DNA of 46,045 nt from Prevotella sp. CAG:1320 (GTDB lineage Bacteria > Bacteroidota > Bacteroidia > Bacteroidales > Bacteroidaceae), in contig FR882125.1 in assembly GCA_000435635.1 (NCBI GenBank), positions 17,012 to 63,056 of the forward strand, in the 5' to 3' direction. The notes beneath the pieces are model-generated. The model saw only the letters and a list, made by a program, of their open reading frames with translations. It searched no databases and was not told the DNA's origin. Shown here piece by piece: positions 15,615 through 25,790 of this stretch. Positions within the stretch are counted from its first letter, which is position 1; every line of letters begins with the position of its first letter. A program made the translations under genes and the position numbers.

Positions 15615-16760
15615 TTACTTGGAAATCTGTACGATAGCGCGACGGTTGTTAGCGATAGGAGTCAGGTCTGCAACGCCACCATTACCCTTTGCGGTAATCT
15701 TGGAAGCGCTTACGCCCATGTTCTGCAACTCGTTAGCAACGGTGTTAGCACGCTCCTCAGACAACTTCTGGTTGAACTCTGCGGAACCAGTCTCGCTGTC
15801 TGCGTAACCGGTAACAACCATATTCAGGTCGTTTGCCTTAGCGTAGTCAGCCAAAACCTGTACGTTAACGAGGTCTTTCTCGTCAGCGATTTCGCTCTTG
15901 TTGATGTTGAAGAATACAGATACAGGAATCTTAGCCAACTCAGCGGCTACGTCTGGACCTTCTTGTACGGCCTTCTGGTTAGCCAGCAACTCCTTCAGGC
16001 GAGCGTTCTCAGAGTTGGCGTCATTCAACTTAGCGTTGAGTGCGTCAAGCTCAGCCTGGTGCTGTGCCATGATGGCGTCAACATCGGGAGAAGCCTTCCA
16101 GGTTGCGGACCCCAGGTTGTAGGTGATACCCACCTCTGCGTAGAGGTTGTTATCGGCGTTGTCCCAGCCGCGGTGACGGGCTGCGCCGAAGCCGTCAAAT
16201 TCGCCTTGCATAGCGTTCCAGCCACCCTCAGCGTAGATTCTCCACTTCTTGGAGAGCATCCAGGAAGACTGTACGCCCAGGCTCAAGCCCATTGCGTAAC
16301 GGTTGTAAGTCATGTTACGACCAACACCGACACCAGCGAAGGGAATTACGTTCCATACGCGGGTCTCGCTATAACCGCACAACATGTTGCTGAGGTTGAA
16401 CATTACCTGCTCGTTTACCAACCAGTACTTGTTGCTGTTGCGGTTGTTGTCGTCCACGCCCACGGACTTGCCCCAGATGCCCTGCACCTTTGTACGCAGA
16501 CCAATGCCGGGAGTGAACCACTTACCAACAGCTACGGACAGACCGGGGTTGGAGCGGAAAGACCTCCAGGGACCACGTTGGTAGTCGTTGCCATGCTCTG
16601 CATCGTTGTAGAATGCATTCCAATCCACGCCCAACTGGATGAACCAGTTGCTCCAGAAGGAATTAGTTGCCACACTGTACTGCTCCGTGGGAACAGCATT
16701 CTGGGCAAAGCTGGTGAAAGAAACACCAGCGAATACCATTAAGAACAATAACTTTTTCAT
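15615..16760 (-). CDS. OmpA-family outer-membrane protein (porin-type barrel plus OmpA domain)
   Basis: A 381-residue protein. A signal peptide ends SFTSFAQ. An N-terminal eight-stranded-type barrel spans about 25-220. A coiled-coil-like hinge follows at about 228-262 (MAQHQAELDALNAKLNDANS). A C-terminal OmpA domain from about 275 binds peptidoglycan, with the signature pattern GYADSETGSAEFNQKLSEER and ending NNRRAIVQISK. It links the outer membrane to the wall and may form a low-efficiency pore. In Bacteroidetes such proteins are among the most abundant in the outer membrane. A strong promoter and terminator bracket it, so it is probably transcribed alone. Confidence 0.92.
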   Translation of the reverse strand: MKKLLFLMVFAGVSFTSFAQNAVPTEQYSVATNSFWSNWFIQLGVDWNAFYNDAEHGNDYQRGPWRSFRSNPGLSVAVGKWFTPGIGLRTKVQGIWGKSVGVDDNNRNSNKYWLVNEQVMFNLSNMLCGYSETRVWNVIPFAGVGVGRNMTYNRYAMGLSLGVQSSWMLSKKWRIYAEGGWNAMQGEFDGFGAARHRGWDNADNNLYAEVGITYNLGSATWKASPDVDAIMAQHQAELDALNAKLNDANSENARLKELLANQKAVQEGPDVAAELAKIPVSVFFNINKSEIADEKDLVNVQVLADYAKANDLNMVVTGYADSETGSAEFNQKLSEERANTVANELQNMGVSASKITAKGNGGVADLTPIANNRRAIVQISK

Positions 16761-16806
16761 AACCTTGAATGTTAAAAATTTCGAATATCGAATCTCTTTT
16801 ATTGGG

Positions 16807-16837
16807 CAAAGGTAATGTTTTTTTAAATACGATACAA
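16807..16837 (-). promoter_or_regulatory. promoter of the OmpA gene
   Basis: On the minus strand the -7 box TACCTTTG (16807-16814) is perfect. A -33 TTG (complement of 16835-16837) lies 20 bp upstream of it. This is one of the best promoters in the window, in keeping with a highly expressed porin. Confidence 0.75.
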
Positions 16838-16893
16838 GTTTTTAGCACAAAAAATGACGTTATCCCCTTTATTATGGTGCGTTTTTTCGTCTT

Positions 16894-18744
16894 TTAGCCT
16901 AAAAGATGCTCTATTTCGTCTTGTTTTAGGATGCATAAGATACTTTTTCCGTCGGGGGTGTAATTGACGGTCGCACATTGGAAAAGGTTGTTGACAATGC
17001 CTTCCATCTCTTCGTTGCTCAGTACTTGGCCATAGGGGATGGCGGCGTTGCGAGCTAGGCTAAGAGCTAACATCCTGTTGACTTCCTCGGTGGCGGAAAC
17101 GCCTTTCTCTATGGCTGTGGCCACGATGTCGCAGGCCAGATGGGTGATGTCGACTCCTTCCAACCCCGCGGGAATGGCATTCACGGCATAGCTGCCACTT
17201 CCCAAGTCGCTCAAGTCAAACCCCGCTGTGCGCAACTCGGGCATTATCTTTTCCAAAACCACTCTTTCGGAAGGGCTGAATTGTATTACCTCGGGGAAGA
17301 GTACACGTTGGGAATGCCAAGTTTTCTCTTGTGTCTGTCTCAAGTATTGTTCGAAGAGAATACGGACATGGGCCCGATGCTGGTCGATAATCATCAGTCC
17401 CGATTTCACGGCGGTCATCAAGTAGCGGCCTTTATATTGGTAATGGGTGGGACTCTTTTCCGTGAGCATCTCGTGGGAATTGGATACCACGACCGAATCA
17501 TCGAAAAGGTTCGCGGCCTCATTTGGCTTTTCCTCCTCCTCGTTCCTCATACCCTCATAGAGTTGTTCCCAATCCATGTTTATCTTGGACGAGCGCAGGG
17601 GGGCGGACGGCTTTCCCGCGCTTTTGCCAGCGGTCTTGAAAGGATTATAGCTGGGGTCTATCTCGATATGGGGTGCGTGTATATCGCCACGGGCATTGTC
17701 AAATAAAGGAATCTCGGGCTTGCCTTCGGTGTCGAAATCTATAGTGGGCACGTCATTGAAAAGTCCTACCGCCTCTTTTACGGCAGCCAACAGTATTTGC
17801 CAGATAGCCTGTTCGTTCTCAAACTTGATTTCGGTCTTGGTGGGATGGATGTTGACATCCACGTCTTGTGCGGGCACTTCAAAGTAGAGGAAGTAGGGCA
17901 CCTGTTCTCCAAGGGGCACAAGCCGGTCAAAAGCGCTCATTACGGCCTTGTGGAAGTAGGGATGTTTCATGAAGCGGCCGTTGACGAAGAAGTATTGATG
18001 CGGGCATTTCTTGCGCGCCGCTTCAGGTTTGCCGACAAAGCCGGTGAGTTTACACATGGCGGTCTCCACGTTTACGGGCAACAGGTCTTGGCTGAGTTTC
18101 TTGCCAAATATGCCTACGATGCGTTTCATGAGATTGTCCGCGGGAAGGTGTAGCAGCTCAGTGCCGTTGCAGTGGAGGGTAAACATGATGTCGGGATAGA
18201 CCAATGCCACTCGCTCGAAAGCGCAGAGGATGTTGTTCATCTCCGTGGTGTTCGACTTCAGGAACTTGCGTCTGGCGGGTACATTATAGAATAGATTGCT
18301 TACCCGGAAGTTACTCCCCACAGGGCATGAGCACGGCTCTTGGCCTTGGAACACTGAACCGGCAATGTTGAGGCGGGTTCCGACTTCCTCGTTGGCTTGC
18401 CTCGTAAGAAGTTCTATTTGAGCCACGGCGGCGATGGAGGCGAGCGCTTCTCCACGGAATCCCATGGTGTGGAGCGCGAAGAGGTCTTCTGCCTTGCGTA
18501 TCTTGGAGGTGGAATGGCGTTCGAACGACAAGCGAGCGTCGGTCTCCGACATTCCCTTGCCATCATCTATGACTTGTATGGAGGTGCGCCCAGCGTCTTC
18601 TATAAGTACGTGGATGCACTTGGCGCCAGCGTCTACGGCGTTTTCCACCAATTCTTTCACTACGGAGGCAGGACGTTGTATCACCTCGCCCGCCGCTATC
18701 TGGTTGGCTACGCTATCCGGTAATAATTGTATGATGTCGCTCAT
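16894..18744 (-). CDS. mutL: DNA mismatch repair protein MutL
   Basis: A 616-residue GHKL ATPase that couples MutS recognition to downstream repair. N-terminal motifs are clear: [43 protein letters not shown]. The C-terminal dimerisation domain starts near 430. The endonuclease motif DQHA(x2)E(x4)E reads [12 protein letters not shown], with the first glutamate replaced by valine. The usual CPHGRP box is TPDGKS. A canonical metal-dependent nickase site is therefore not visible. The frame is open upstream to 18798, but [10 protein letters not shown] at 18744 is the family start. It is last in the guaB-PPIase-OstA run. Confidence 0.95.
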   Translation of the reverse strand: MSDIIQLLPDSVANQIAAGEVIQRPASVVKELVENAVDAGAKCIHVLIEDAGRTSIQVIDDGKGMSETDARLSFERHSTSKIRKAEDLFALHTMGFRGEALASIAAVAQIELLTRQANEEVGTRLNIAGSVFQGQEPCSCPVGSNFRVSNLFYNVPARRKFLKSNTTEMNNILCAFERVALVYPDIMFTLHCNGTELLHLPADNLMKRIVGIFGKKLSQDLLPVNVETAMCKLTGFVGKPEAARKKCPHQYFFVNGRFMKHPYFHKAVMSAFDRLVPLGEQVPYFLYFEVPAQDVDVNIHPTKTEIKFENEQAIWQILLAAVKEAVGLFNDVPTIDFDTEGKPEIPLFDNARGDIHAPHIEIDPSYNPFKTAGKSAGKPSAPLRSSKINMDWEQLYEGMRNEEEEKPNEAANLFDDSVVVSNSHEMLTEKSPTHYQYKGRYLMTAVKSGLMIIDQHRAHVRILFEQYLRQTQEKTWHSQRVLFPEVIQFSPSERVVLEKIMPELRTAGFDLSDLGSGSYAVNAIPAGLEGVDITHLACDIVATAIEKGVSATEEVNRMLALSLARNAAIPYGQVLSNEEMEGIVNNLFQCATVNYTPDGKSILCILKQDEIEHLLG

Positions 18745-18751
18745 GATGGGT

Positions 18752-18925
18752 TTAATTGAAGATTTTCCATAATGCCAAGAGTAATGCCAGCAGGACAATC
18801 AGGGTTGTCACGTTGCCCATACTTCTTCCCCTGGGATGGTCACGGTGGAAGTCAAAGCGTTTTTCCGCATGAGGTAAGTCTCGGTGGCGAAAACCTTTGG
18901 GTCGTTGGTTGGCGAAAAGTTTCAT
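18752..18925 (-). CDS. small single-pass membrane protein, 57 aa
   Basis: An ORF too short for the usual cut-off. It starts 4 bp after the OstA-like stop codon and ends 7 bp before mutL, so it fits exactly into the operon. The N-terminal 38 residues are basic and rich in Arg/His (starting [16 protein letters not shown]). The last 19 residues form one hydrophobic helix, [15 protein letters not shown] followed by KIFN. A tail-anchored or N-in single-pass topology is likely. I recall short basic proteins beginning with a K/R-P-K/R-G-F-like motif near mutL in Bacteroidales, but I cannot confirm homology. Function unknown. Confidence 0.65.
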   Translation of the reverse strand: MKLFANQRPKGFRHRDLPHAEKRFDFHRDHPRGRSMGNVTTLIVLLALLLALWKIFN

Positions 18926-18929
18926 GACC

Positions 18930-20783
18930 CTACGGATTCTTCTTGGGCTTCTTCTCCTCTGTGGAGATGGTTGCCTTCGGGATAGCGGTAGCGCTACTGT
19001 CCATATTCCTTGTTTGTCCTTCGCTAGCCGCGGGGATGGCCTCTTGGGGTATAGTGCTTTCTTGAGAGGCGGCTATTGGAGCTGCTTGCGTAGAGTCTGC
19101 CGTCATGGTTCTTGGAGTGGTCTTGTGGCGTAACTTCTGCAATGGAGGCGCGTTGCGCTTGATGGCTTTCAGCTCATACTGGCTACCTTTCCCACGCCAT
19201 ACGAAGATGTCGTTTTTATCTATGGGGCGTATTTGCGGAAACCAAGCAAAGCTAGGCAGCTTAAACCGTTGCGCTGGAATCTGTGTCACTGGATACATGG
19301 TAGCCACCGATTTAGAAGCCCATATCTTCTGCAGTTTCCTTTCAGGCGACATATACATGCGCATGGTGTCCGTTTCTAGATAGTTGTGGCCTATCAACAC
19401 GCTGTCTTTCTCATCGATGGGGTAATATATGGACTGGACATTTCCAATGGCTTCACCCATTCTGGGGTTACCGTCTATGAAGTAAGCCCGCATTTCCCTT
19501 GCGGCTAGTTGGTTGAAGTGAGTGCTGTCTGGCAGTTGCTCCAGTCCCAAGGCTTGCCCAATTACCTGGGCGAAACGTATCGTGCTGTCATTGGAGTATA
19601 CCTTGATGACCTCGCCTAGCAATTGCCTGCTAGGGCCATTCCATAAGATGGGGTCTTTGTACATGGTGGCGCATGAGTCCTGCGAGTTGGCTACCAGGGA
19701 GTCGCATACCGCTTGTATATCTGAACGGAAAGCCCTTACCTTATGATAGGCGTGCACTTTGCGATAGGCGGAATCTGTATTGATGAAGAAAGTCTCCAGC
19801 CTTAGGGTATCGGCGTGCATCCACAGCGTGTCACCTTGAGAGTAATCCATCATCACGGGATTATTGGTAGCGAACCCTATCCCTGTGCTGTCATTGTAGC
19901 GAAAATATTCGCAAGTGAGTCCGTTCTTGTTAATCGTGTCTTCATAGACTACGTTGCCGAAGCCTTCACTTTCGCCATTCTTCACGTAAAAGAGAGTGTC
20001 TGCCGTGATGTTCTTCCCATTGTCGTTGACCGTAGAGCGTTGATATAGTTGCGCGGTCTTGTTGTCGGAATCATAAAAACCATTGTCGGTATTGATAACG
20101 CTGTTCTTGGAAACGATACGGGAAGGCCCCGTCACATGGGCGAGCGATTTGGATAGGTCGTAAAACAGTGTGTCGGTGGTGATGAGATCCTCACCGCTTC
20201 TTAATTTCACGTTGTAATAGAAGTTGGCCAGTCTCGTGTCCAGGTAATATTCTCCCCAATCGGCCACTAGTCTGTCTTTGCCATCTACCAGAGTGCCACC
20301 CTCGAAAAAGTAAGCATAGTTATAGAGGCGGTCATAGTCTAGGCTGTCTGTACGCAGGGTTTGCGTGCGATGGCGCAAAACAACGTGATGCCGCGCGCGC
20401 ATCATCTGCACCATGCCGTCGTATTCCGCACGGTCGCAGTTCAAGGAGAGAGTGTCCCCTTGGTAATAGTGCACGTGGCCGAAAGCCTGGAAAGAGTTGG
20501 AGGCTTGAAAGAAGTAAGCGCTATCGCAATCCAATATGCCTCCTTGGTGGCTGAACTTCACCTTGCCTTTGAGTATCTGTGCTTCAGGGTTGTCGCCCCA
20601 TTGGTCGTAATACAATTCATCGGCGTGCAGCAGGTAAACGCGGTCACCCTTCTCACGGGTTTCCTGATGCTTTTTCGAGGGGCGCATAGCCTGTGATAGG
20701 CATAGCCCAAACAGGCACAAGAACACTATTAGCATGATCCTGTGCCCGTTGAGATGTTTCCCCGACCAACGTTTTATCGTCAT
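18930..20783 (-). CDS. OstA/LptA-like LPS-transport periplasmic protein
   Basis: A 617-residue protein. An N-terminal hydrophobic segment (IMLIVFLCLFGLCLS) suggests export or anchoring. Beta-jellyroll repeats of the OstA/LptA type follow, such as ADELYYDQWGDNPEAQILKG and CDSAYFFQASNSFQAFGHVH, and the pattern recurs across about 400 residues. The C-terminal 70 residues are Pro/Thr/Ser/Ala-rich and probably disordered. It may form part of the bridge that carries lipopolysaccharide to the outer membrane. It is much longer than E. coli LptA (about 185 residues), as is usual in Bacteroidetes. The start at 20783 overlaps the upstream isomerase stop in an ATGA arrangement, which favours it over a start at 20813. 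Confidence 0.82.
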   Translation of the reverse strand: MTIKRWSGKHLNGHRIMLIVFLCLFGLCLSQAMRPSKKHQETREKGDRVYLLHADELYYDQWGDNPEAQILKGKVKFSHQGGILDCDSAYFFQASNSFQAFGHVHYYQGDTLSLNCDRAEYDGMVQMMRARHHVVLRHRTQTLRTDSLDYDRLYNYAYFFEGGTLVDGKDRLVADWGEYYLDTRLANFYYNVKLRSGEDLITTDTLFYDLSKSLAHVTGPSRIVSKNSVINTDNGFYDSDNKTAQLYQRSTVNDNGKNITADTLFYVKNGESEGFGNVVYEDTINKNGLTCEYFRYNDSTGIGFATNNPVMMDYSQGDTLWMHADTLRLETFFINTDSAYRKVHAYHKVRAFRSDIQAVCDSLVANSQDSCATMYKDPILWNGPSRQLLGEVIKVYSNDSTIRFAQVIGQALGLEQLPDSTHFNQLAAREMRAYFIDGNPRMGEAIGNVQSIYYPIDEKDSVLIGHNYLETDTMRMYMSPERKLQKIWASKSVATMYPVTQIPAQRFKLPSFAWFPQIRPIDKNDIFVWRGKGSQYELKAIKRNAPPLQKLRHKTTPRTMTADSTQAAPIAASQESTIPQEAIPAASEGQTRNMDSSATAIPKATISTEEKKPKKNP

Positions 20784-22231
20784 TTTATCCAACCTTGGTA
20801 TTCGAATTCGCAATCCTTGTAGTTGTCATTCATCCGTACATAGGTGTTTTTTATCTTGTCCACCACCCAGTCGTGAAGCACTTTTTCCCGTTCTTTGTCG
20901 GTTACGATGTCTTTCATCACCTGGAAGTCCTCGGTGATAGTGGCGCGGTGGCCTTCCACCCTGCTTACAAGTTTTACTATGGCGCAAGTGGTTTTTCCTT
21001 TGGAGTTAATCATTTGGAAAGGAGCGGACACCTGGTTTACTTTCAAGGTGTCTACCACACGGGCTACCTCGGTAGGAAGATCTTTCATTTGGAACTTTGA
21101 GGTACGCATGCCCGTTTGGGAGGTGTTGGCCATTAGTCCTCGGTTGTTTTTCGTGTCCTTATCATCGGATACGTGAGAAGCGGCTTCCTCGAAAGTCACT
21201 TTGCCTTCACGGATGAAATTGGCGAGTGAGTCGAGTCGGTTCATGGAGATGTCAATAGCTTCAGGGTCTACATGCGGCTTGCGCAAGATATGGCGTACCT
21301 TTATCTTGTCTCCACGCTTGTCAATCAGCTGTATGATATGGAAACCAAACTCTGATTCTACTATTTTGGATATCTTCTTGGGATCTGTGAGGTTGAAGGC
21401 CACATTGGCGAACGCGGGATCCAACATGCCGCGGCCCGTGTAGTCCAGCTCTCCACCCAAACGGGCTGAGCCTGGGTCTTCAGAGTAAAGGCGAGCCAAG
21501 GTTCCAAAAGTTGTCTCTCCCTTGTTCACGCGATCGGTGTACTCACGTAGTTCGTCCTTTATGCGGTTGATTTCCTCTTGGCTTATCCTGGGTTGCATGG
21601 TGATGATTTCCACCTCCACTTCCGTAGGTACAAAGGGAATACTGTCAGCGGGAAGATCATGAAAGTACTCTCTTACCTGGGCGGGAGACACCTTGATGTC
21701 TTCCACCAGTTTCTCTTTCATTCTTTGTATCAACTGGCGGTTCTTGAAATCGTCGTGCATCTGCTGGCGCATCTGCGTTACAGTCTGCTTGCGATACTCT
21801 TCCAGTTTCTCCTTGGAACCTATCAGCTGTATCCAGTAGTTGATTTGTTCGTCTATACTGTTCAACACTTCCGATTCCGTTACTTCTATACTGTCTATAG
21901 CGGCTTGATGCAAGAAAAGTTTCTGTACGGCAATCTGCTCGGGAATGGAGCAGTCAGGGTCGCCGCGGAACTTCACGCCCTCGGCCTCGGCTTGCAAGCG
22001 TGTCATCTCCACGTCTGATTTCAATATAGGTTCATCACCCACTACCCATATCACCTCATCTACAATACTTCCTGATACGGGGCGAGGTATTTGGGTTATG
22101 GCGCTGTCATTCTCGTTGACCGCGGAGTCATTGTTTGCTGGCGTGGACAATGATTTGTGTGCATGTGCGCTCAATCCAGCCAATAGCAGCATGGCCAAAA
22201 AGCTTGCTAATATCTGAGTTTTTTTTCTCAT
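20780..22231 (-). CDS. SurA-like periplasmic peptidyl-prolyl isomerase
   Basis: A 483-residue exported protein (signal peptide near MRKKTQILASFLAMLLLAGL). A SurA-type N-terminal chaperone domain begins with VDEVIWVVGDEPILKSDVE. Two parvulin (rotamase) domains follow at about 195-300 and 310-420, for example FGTLARLYSEDPGSARLGGE then FGFHIIQLIDKR, and KVRHILRKPH. SurA escorts unfolded outer-membrane proteins across the periplasm to the BAM complex. The domain order matches SurA. It is translationally coupled to the OstA-like gene. The gene upstream encodes a second isomerase, so this pair may divide the client load. Confidence 0.88.
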   Translation of the reverse strand: MRKKTQILASFLAMLLLAGLSAHAHKSLSTPANNDSAVNENDSAITQIPRPVSGSIVDEVIWVVGDEPILKSDVEMTRLQAEAEGVKFRGDPDCSIPEQIAVQKLFLHQAAIDSIEVTESEVLNSIDEQINYWIQLIGSKEKLEEYRKQTVTQMRQQMHDDFKNRQLIQRMKEKLVEDIKVSPAQVREYFHDLPADSIPFVPTEVEVEIITMQPRISQEEINRIKDELREYTDRVNKGETTFGTLARLYSEDPGSARLGGELDYTGRGMLDPAFANVAFNLTDPKKISKIVESEFGFHIIQLIDKRGDKIKVRHILRKPHVDPEAIDISMNRLDSLANFIREGKVTFEEAASHVSDDKDTKNNRGLMANTSQTGMRTSKFQMKDLPTEVARVVDTLKVNQVSAPFQMINSKGKTTCAIVKLVSRVEGHRATITEDFQVMKDIVTDKEREKVLHDWVVDKIKNTYVRMNDNYKDCEFEYQGWIK

Positions 22232-22262
22232 ATACCTTATTATATATATAATACTTTAATTA

Positions 22263-23681
22263 TTATAATGCTTTTATCAATTCTTCCCAATAGACCGTGG
22301 GGCGATAGTGCTTGCGTAGGTTGGCCACCCATTCGTTCTCCAGATGTTCTTGGTAGTCCGCTAACACCAGTTCACGCACTTCCGTATATTCACTTGGTCC
22401 TTTGCGTAGCAATTTTCCATATGTGGTACCTATGTGCAAGCCGATGTAAGGAGAAGGTTGTACCGCTCTTTTGTAAATGTCCCTGTCTACCAGCGGATGG
22501 TCACCAGGCAAGAAAAGACCCGTTTCCACTCTTATTCCTATTACCGAGTCTCGGTTGAAGGTATTCTCCAAGATGTCTTTCCACTGCGTGGCGGGCTGGT
22601 CTTTTAACAATTGGCGAGCCTTTTTCACGTCTTCGTAAGTCCTTACATAGAATGCAACGCCACTGAAACGTGGCTGTTTCCATCGAAAGCTTTTCTTGTG
22701 CCGTTTGAAATAGCTGGCCAAAGCCTTTTCGTCATGTGCCTTTTGCCAAACAACTTTATCTGTAATCTCATACACCAAAGCCGCGTCACGATACTCTTTG
22801 TCTTGAAGCGAAATGTTTTCTGTTCTGTCCGCGCCCGCTTTTCTTTTTGTGCTTTCAAAAGTTATGGCTTTCGCTTTTGTGGAGCGATTCTTGGAAAAGT
22901 ACCTTGTGGTGTCTTGGGCGACACCTTTTCTCATCAGGTTTAACTCCACATGTCGGTACAGCTCGTCCCGCTGTGCTTCATAGGGGTAGAAAGGCTGTTT
23001 GTCTTTCAGCTTGATGATATGATAACCAAACTCAGAAAGGAAAGGGCGACTTACTTCGCCAACTTCCAGGGAGTACGCCACCCGTTCGAACAGTTCCACA
23101 ATCTGTCCTTTGGATAGCCAAGGCAGTTCTCCGCCCTTTGCGGCCGTGGACTTGTCGTCAGAATATTTGCTCGCCAACTCGTTAAAGTCAGCCCCCGCCT
23201 TGATGGCTTGGTAAAGCGAATCCGCTCTTCGCTGCGCTTTGCGACGTTGTCGCTCATTAGCGTTCTGTGGTAGTGCCAATAAGATGTGGGCTGGTTTCAC
23301 CATTCCTCCGCTTGCCTCTACTTTCGCGCGGGCAGACTTATAGAGTAAATGTGCCTCATTCTCCACTTGAGGGTCAACACCAAAAGAGGTTCTGGCGGGA
23401 AGGCTCTCGCCAGACGCTTCCGATTCCCTTACGCCTTGAATTGTGTCTAAACCTGCGTCAAGCGCGGCTTTTACCTTGAGCTGGTAGTCCAGGTAACTGT
23501 CCGCGAACGCTTCCAGGCTTTTTCTGTCTCGCTCGGATTCAGGGTAATTTTTATGGTAGGCATACATGAACTCCCGTAATCTTATCTCATTATCACCTAT
23601 TCTCATGACCACGGGGTCGTTTTGAGCCTTGGTCATGAGCGAAGTGAATAAAATAAAGAGCAGGAGCAGGGTATGTCTCAT
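22263..23681 (-). CDS. second periplasmic parvulin-type peptidyl-prolyl isomerase
   Basis: A 472-residue protein with a signal peptide (MRHTLLLLFILFTSLMTKAQ). After an N-terminal helical part (IGDNEIRLREFMYAYHKNYP) comes one clear parvulin domain at about 125-235: KPAHILLALPQNA, FNELASKYSDDKSTAAKGGE, LSEFGYHIIKLKDK. The C-terminal 220 residues carry no isomerase motif I can recognise and may be a second, degenerate domain. It lies between guaB (21 bp gap) and the SurA-like gene (31 bp gap). I chose the start at 23681 over 23699 because the signal peptide begins there. It probably helps fold or escort envelope proteins. Confidence 0.83.
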   Translation of the reverse strand: MRHTLLLLFILFTSLMTKAQNDPVVMRIGDNEIRLREFMYAYHKNYPESERDRKSLEAFADSYLDYQLKVKAALDAGLDTIQGVRESEASGESLPARTSFGVDPQVENEAHLLYKSARAKVEASGGMVKPAHILLALPQNANERQRRKAQRRADSLYQAIKAGADFNELASKYSDDKSTAAKGGELPWLSKGQIVELFERVAYSLEVGEVSRPFLSEFGYHIIKLKDKQPFYPYEAQRDELYRHVELNLMRKGVAQDTTRYFSKNRSTKAKAITFESTKRKAGADRTENISLQDKEYRDAALVYEITDKVVWQKAHDEKALASYFKRHKKSFRWKQPRFSGVAFYVRTYEDVKKARQLLKDQPATQWKDILENTFNRDSVIGIRVETGLFLPGDHPLVDRDIYKRAVQPSPYIGLHIGTTYGKLLRKGPSEYTEVRELVLADYQEHLENEWVANLRKHYRPTVYWEELIKAL

Positions 23682-23702
23682 AGTTGTGCTATCGGGCAAA
23701 CA

Positions 23703-25229
<1,527 letters not shown>

Positions 25230-25571
25230 TCAGACTTCCGTGCTTTTTCCCGAATTTCATGGGATATTAATGCAATTTAACCCAAATCATGATTTACACA
25301 ATTTGATGATTCCAATGATCATGGTATGGCCGGGCCAATTACCGATAAATATATGACGGAAATCCGCAAGATGTGACAAAGAGTTCCTGTAGATATGTAT
25401 AGGATGATGGCGCTTGCGTATAATTCTACCCATTCAATAAGACGGACATGTTGCTGAAGGCCGCGTTCTTGGCTTTAAAAGGGAGTGGAAAATTACGTGT
25501 CTCAGCTACGTGGAAGTATATACAACAACATATAAGAAATCGCACCCTCCTTCCTTTTAAAGGCAAGCACC

Positions 25572-25684
25572 TCGCGGCCTCCATATACAGGCCGCGAAAA
25601 CGAAACTAGTTTCAAAGGCCAACGCAACTAGTTGCGCAGGGAATCGCAACTAGTTGCGTTTTCGTCTGGGTCTAGACGCATTCC
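25572..25684. repeat. CTAG palindrome array with 22-bp spacing (array C)
   Basis: Four perfect palindromes have centres exactly 22 bp apart (25607.5, 25629.5, 25651.5, 25673.5): GAAACTAGTTTC (25602-25613), CGCAACTAGTTGCG (25623-25636), the same again (25645-25658), and GTCTAGAC (25670-25677). A hairpin with arms TCGCGGCCT/AGGCCGCGA (25572-25597) sits one step to the left, off by about 1 bp. CGAAAACG (25595-25602) and CGTTTTCG (25657-25664) mirror each other about the second palindrome. The rest of the gap 25182-25790, between guaB and recQ, shows only the guaB promoter and a TTAACCCAAATC motif. Confidence 0.85.
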
Positions 25685-25790
25685 CGTCCTAGCTTGATAA
25701 TGTAAAGGGTTTTCCTAAAAAGCCCCACATGGGGAACAGACAACCAGGAAGCCGCGCCAGGTAGTGCTGGTACGGCTTGTGTCTGCGGAA

